Of a DNA stretch of 35,318 nucleotides, positions 33,015 to 35,318 are shown piece by piece (the stretch's first letter is position 1; every line of letters starts with the position of its first letter). Source of the stretch: Streptomyces sp. (lineage in GTDB: Bacteria > Actinomycetota > Actinomycetes > Streptomycetales > Streptomycetaceae). The notes beneath the pieces are model-generated. The model was not told where the DNA came from. It did no database searches and saw only the letters and a program-made list of their open reading frames with translations. Both the position numbers and the translations under genes were made by a program. Where the stretch lies: positions 1 through 35,318 of the forward strand of contig NZ_JAEKKT010000190.1 of NCBI RefSeq assembly GCF_019510245.1. The letters are read 5' to 3'.

Positions 33015-33886
33015 TCCCCCTCCTCGGCTGCAGGCCCTGCCGGGTGCGACGGGTCGGAGGCCGAGGTCTCCTGCGGTGCGTCGTGGGAACTGAGGTGCTC
33101 GGTCGGCGACGGCTCGTGCACCGGCCGGTCCGGCCGGCTCTGCGTCTCCTGCGGACCTCCGCGTGGATGGACGACGCGTGCGGGTGCGGCCTCACCCCTT
33201 GCGAGGCGGAGGCCCACCAGCGACGCGGGTCCCGCACTGCCGCTCTCTTCGACGGCCCCGGGCCGCTCGTCGGGGAAGCCGGCCAGGATCCGCGCGGTCT
33301 CCTTGAAGGTGCACAGCCGGGCGCCGCGCGTGGGCTCGACGTCCCGGCCCGCGCGCAGGTCGTCGACGAGGCGTTTGGCGCTGGCCGGGGTCTGGTTGTC
33401 GAAGAACTCCCAGTTGACCATCACGACGGGCGCGAAGTCGCAGGCCGCGTTGCACTCGATGTGCTCCAGGGTGACCTTGCCGTCGCCGGTGGTCTCCCCG
33501 TTGCCGACGCCGAGGTGCTCCTGGAGGGTCTCGAAGATCGCGTCGCCGCCCATGACCGCGCACAGCGTGTTGGTGCAGACGCCCACCTGGTAGTCGCCCG
33601 ACGGCTTGCGCCGGTACATGGTGTAGAAGGTGGCGACGGCGGTGACCTCGGCCGTGGTCAGCTCCAGGACGTCCGCGCAGAACTGCATCCCGGTGCGCGT
33701 GACGTGCCCTTCCTCCGCCTGAACGAGGTGCAGCAACGGCAGCAGGGCGGACCGGGAGTCGGGGTAGCGGGCGACGATGTCGCGCGCGTCCGCCTCCAGG
33801 CGGGCCCGGACGTCGTCCGGGTACGCGGGCGCGGGCAGCTCGGGCATGCCCAGGCTGACACCGCGCTCCGAAGAAGAGGTGGTCAC
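33011..33886 (-). CDS. nuoE: NADH-quinone oxidoreductase subunit E with C-terminal extension
   Basis: 291 aa from GTG 33886, which overlaps the nuoD stop (GTGA) and has GGGAGG upstream; ATG 33847 is an alternative. The thioredoxin-like fold binds 2Fe-2S N1a with Cys104 and Cys109 (CTNTLC) and Cys145 and Cys149 (CNAAC). E. coli NuoE has 166 residues; here about 95 residues after the core are disordered-looking and rich in Pro, Ser, Glu and Arg (HPRGGPQETQSRPDRPVHEP). NuoE supports NuoF in NADH oxidation. The tail lacks any known motif. Confidence 0.97.
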   Translation of the reverse strand: MTTSSSERGVSLGMPELPAPAYPDDVRARLEADARDIVARYPDSRSALLPLLHLVQAEEGHVTRTGMQFCADVLELTTAEVTAVATFYTMYRRKPSGDYQVGVCTNTLCAVMGGDAIFETLQEHLGVGNGETTGDGKVTLEHIECNAACDFAPVVMVNWEFFDNQTPASAKRLVDDLRAGRDVEPTRGARLCTFKETARILAGFPDERPGAVEESGSAGPASLVGLRLARGEAAPARVVHPRGGPQETQSRPDRPVHEPSPTEHLSSHDAPQETSASDPSHPAGPAAEEGE

Positions 33887-35205
33887 CGGTCGACGCCTCC
33901 CATCACGGGGTCGATGGACGCCACCGCGACGATGACGTCGGCGACCTGGCCGCCCTCGCACATCGCCGCCATGGCCTGCAGGTTGGTGAAGGACGGGTCG
34001 CGGAAGTGGACCCGGTAGGGGCGGGTGCCGCCGTCGGAGACGGCGTGCACGCCGAGTTCGCCCTTGGGTGACTCGACGGCCGCGTAGGCCTGCCCGGGCG
34101 GGACCCGGAAGCCCTCGGTGACCAGCTTGAAGTGGTGGATCAGGGCCTCCATGGAGGTGCCCATGATCTTCTTGATGTGGTCGAGGGAGTTGCCGAGTCC
34201 GTCCGGCCCGAGGGCGAGCTGGGCCGGCCAGGCGATCTTCTTGTCGGCGACCATGACCGGTCCGGGCTGGAGCCGGTCCAGGCACTGCTCGACGATCCCG
34301 AGCGACTGGCGCATCTCCTCCAGGCGGACCAGGAAGCGGCCGTAGGCGTCGCAGGTGTCGGCGGTCGGGATCTCGAAGTCGTACGTCTCGTAGCCGCAGT
34401 AGGGCTGTGCCTTGCGCAGGTCGTGCGGCAGGCCGGCGGAGCGCAGGATCGGGCCGGTGGCGCCGAGGGCCATGCAGCCGGCCAGGTCGAGGTAGCCGAT
34501 GTCCTGCATGCGGGCCTTGAAGATGGGGTTCCCGGTGGCGAGCTTGTCGTACTCCGGGAGGTTCTTGCGCATCTTCTTCACGAACTCGCGGATCTGGTCG
34601 ACCGCGCCGGGCGGCAGGTCCTGGGCGAGGCCGCCGGGGCGGATGTAGGCGTGGTTCATCCGCAGGCCGGTGATGAGTTCGTAGAGATCGAGAATCATTT
34701 CACGATCACGGAAGCCGTAGATCATGATCGTGGTGGCGCCGAGCTCCATGCCGCCGGTGGCGATGCACACCAGGTGGGAGGAGAGCCGGTTCAGCTCCAT
34801 CAGGAGCACCCTGATGATGTCGGCGCGCTCGGTGATCTGGTCCTCGATGCCGAGGAGTTTCTCGACGGCGAGACAGTAGGCGGTCTCGTTGAAGAAGGAC
34901 GTCAGGTAGTCCATGCGCGTCACGAACGTGGTGCCCTGCGTCCACGTGCGGAATTCGAGGTTCTTCTCGATCCCGGTGTGGAGGTAGCCGATGCCGCAGC
35001 GGGCCTCGGTGACCGTCTCTCCGTCGATCTCCAGGATGAGGCGGAGCACTCCATGGGTGGACGGGTGCTGCGGGCCCATGTTGACGACGATGCGTTCGTC
35101 GTCGGCGCGGGCCGCGGACTGGACGACCTCGTCCCAGTCGCCGCCGGTGACCGTGTAGACCGTGCCCTCGGTGGTCTCCCGCGGAGTTGCGTGCTGCGTG
35201 CTCAT
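33883..35205 (-). CDS. nuoD: NADH-quinone oxidoreductase subunit D
   Basis: 440 aa. The 49-kDa-type subunit lines the quinone site: NMGPQHPSTHGVLRL holds the quinone-head histidine and TRMDYLTSFFNETAY the conserved tyrosine region. GGLAQDLPPGAVDQI and the C-terminal DPVMGGVDR are typical; the C-terminal arginine contacts the N2 cluster region in other species. It descends from the NiFe-hydrogenase large subunit but the metal-binding cysteines are absent. ATG 35205 overlaps the nuoC stop (ATGA), and its stop overlaps nuoE. Confidence 0.97.
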   Translation of the reverse strand: MSTQHATPRETTEGTVYTVTGGDWDEVVQSAARADDERIVVNMGPQHPSTHGVLRLILEIDGETVTEARCGIGYLHTGIEKNLEFRTWTQGTTFVTRMDYLTSFFNETAYCLAVEKLLGIEDQITERADIIRVLLMELNRLSSHLVCIATGGMELGATTIMIYGFRDREMILDLYELITGLRMNHAYIRPGGLAQDLPPGAVDQIREFVKKMRKNLPEYDKLATGNPIFKARMQDIGYLDLAGCMALGATGPILRSAGLPHDLRKAQPYCGYETYDFEIPTADTCDAYGRFLVRLEEMRQSLGIVEQCLDRLQPGPVMVADKKIAWPAQLALGPDGLGNSLDHIKKIMGTSMEALIHHFKLVTEGFRVPPGQAYAAVESPKGELGVHAVSDGGTRPYRVHFRDPSFTNLQAMAAMCEGGQVADVIVAVASIDPVMGGVDR

Positions 35206-35318
35206 GAGTACGACCTCCGCTGGTCCGGAGCCGGGATCTGGGCGCCCTTGTACTCGACGGGGATGCCGCCGAGGGGGTAGTCCTTGCGCTGCGGGTGGCC
35301 CTGCCAGTCGTCCGGCAT
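35202..35318 (-). CDS. nuoC: NADH-quinone oxidoreductase subunit C, C-terminal end (partial)
   Basis: The minus-strand frame from the window edge reads MPDDWQGHPQRKDYPLGGIP and then VEYKGAQIPAPDQRRSYS before TGA (35204-35202). GHPxLRKDYPLxG is the signature end of the 30-kDa subunit NuoC, which packs beside NuoD in the peripheral arm. The rest of the gene, and nuoA and nuoB with the operon promoter, lie beyond the window. Its stop overlaps the nuoD start. Confidence 0.93.
   Translation of the reverse strand: MPDDWQGHPQRKDYPLGGIPVEYKGAQIPAPDQRRSYS

Overview
The window is very GC-rich actinobacterial DNA. Gene content and gene order (2-oxoacid:ferredoxin oxidoreductase end, prenyl diphosphate synthase, RecQ, complete distal half of a nuo operon), frequent GTG starts and strong third-position G/C bias all point to a Streptomyces chromosome core region. 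From memory of family context it resembles the S. coelicolor stretch between the kor genes and nuoA-N; no database search was possible.

Left part (1-9.1 kb): the tail of korB (+) ends at a perfect bidirectional hairpin. Next comes a divergent pair, an HxlR-type redox repressor (-) and a QorB/YtfG-like NAD(P)-binding reductase (+), with overlapping inverted repeats between them. A RarD-type EamA permease (+) and a VOC/glyoxalase-like protein (+) follow. On the minus strand lie a proline-rich TPR-like protein, an ABC-2 permease/ATPase pair with overlapping genes, a LolA/RseB-like envelope protein, and a secreted CHRD-DUF3455 protein with a Fur-geometry inverted repeat upstream.

Middle (9.1-17.9 kb): a long-chain polyprenyl diphosphate synthase (-), probably for the menaquinone side chain, precedes a 1.49-kb gap without protein genes. 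Most of that gap is noncoding with a lower-GC core. Its right end is a clear ydaO/yuaA (cyclic di-AMP) riboswitch that leads directly into a secreted SLT-type lytic transglycosylase. A Crp-like palindrome lies about 230 bp upstream of the riboswitch. Next are a Cof-type HAD phosphatase (-), an ATP-grasp ligase (-) divergent from fumarylacetoacetase (+), an M56 membrane metallopeptidase (+) with a 24-bp tandem repeat in its leader, and a HEAT-repeat remnant.

Right part (17.9-35.3 kb): recQ (-) is divergent from a small secreted protein (+), with a DnaA-box sequence between them. From 35.3 kb back to 20.8 kb runs nuoC(partial)-D-E-F-G-H-I-J-K-L-M-N. This is a tightly coupled type I NADH dehydrogenase operon in which nine of the eleven junctions overlap. 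It ends at a strong hairpin shared with the convergent small secreted gene. Complex I reduces menaquinone, whose prenyl tail is plausibly made by the synthase in the same window.

I found no phage, transposon, CRISPR or tRNA/rRNA gene. The items most worth a second look are the c-di-AMP riboswitch/Crp-like control region, the Cys-containing HxlR switch, the CHRD-DUF3455 gene with its Fur-like box, the paired DnaA boxes at the nuoM/nuoN junction, the 24-bp and 6-bp tandem repeats, and the LolA-like/ABC gene cluster.
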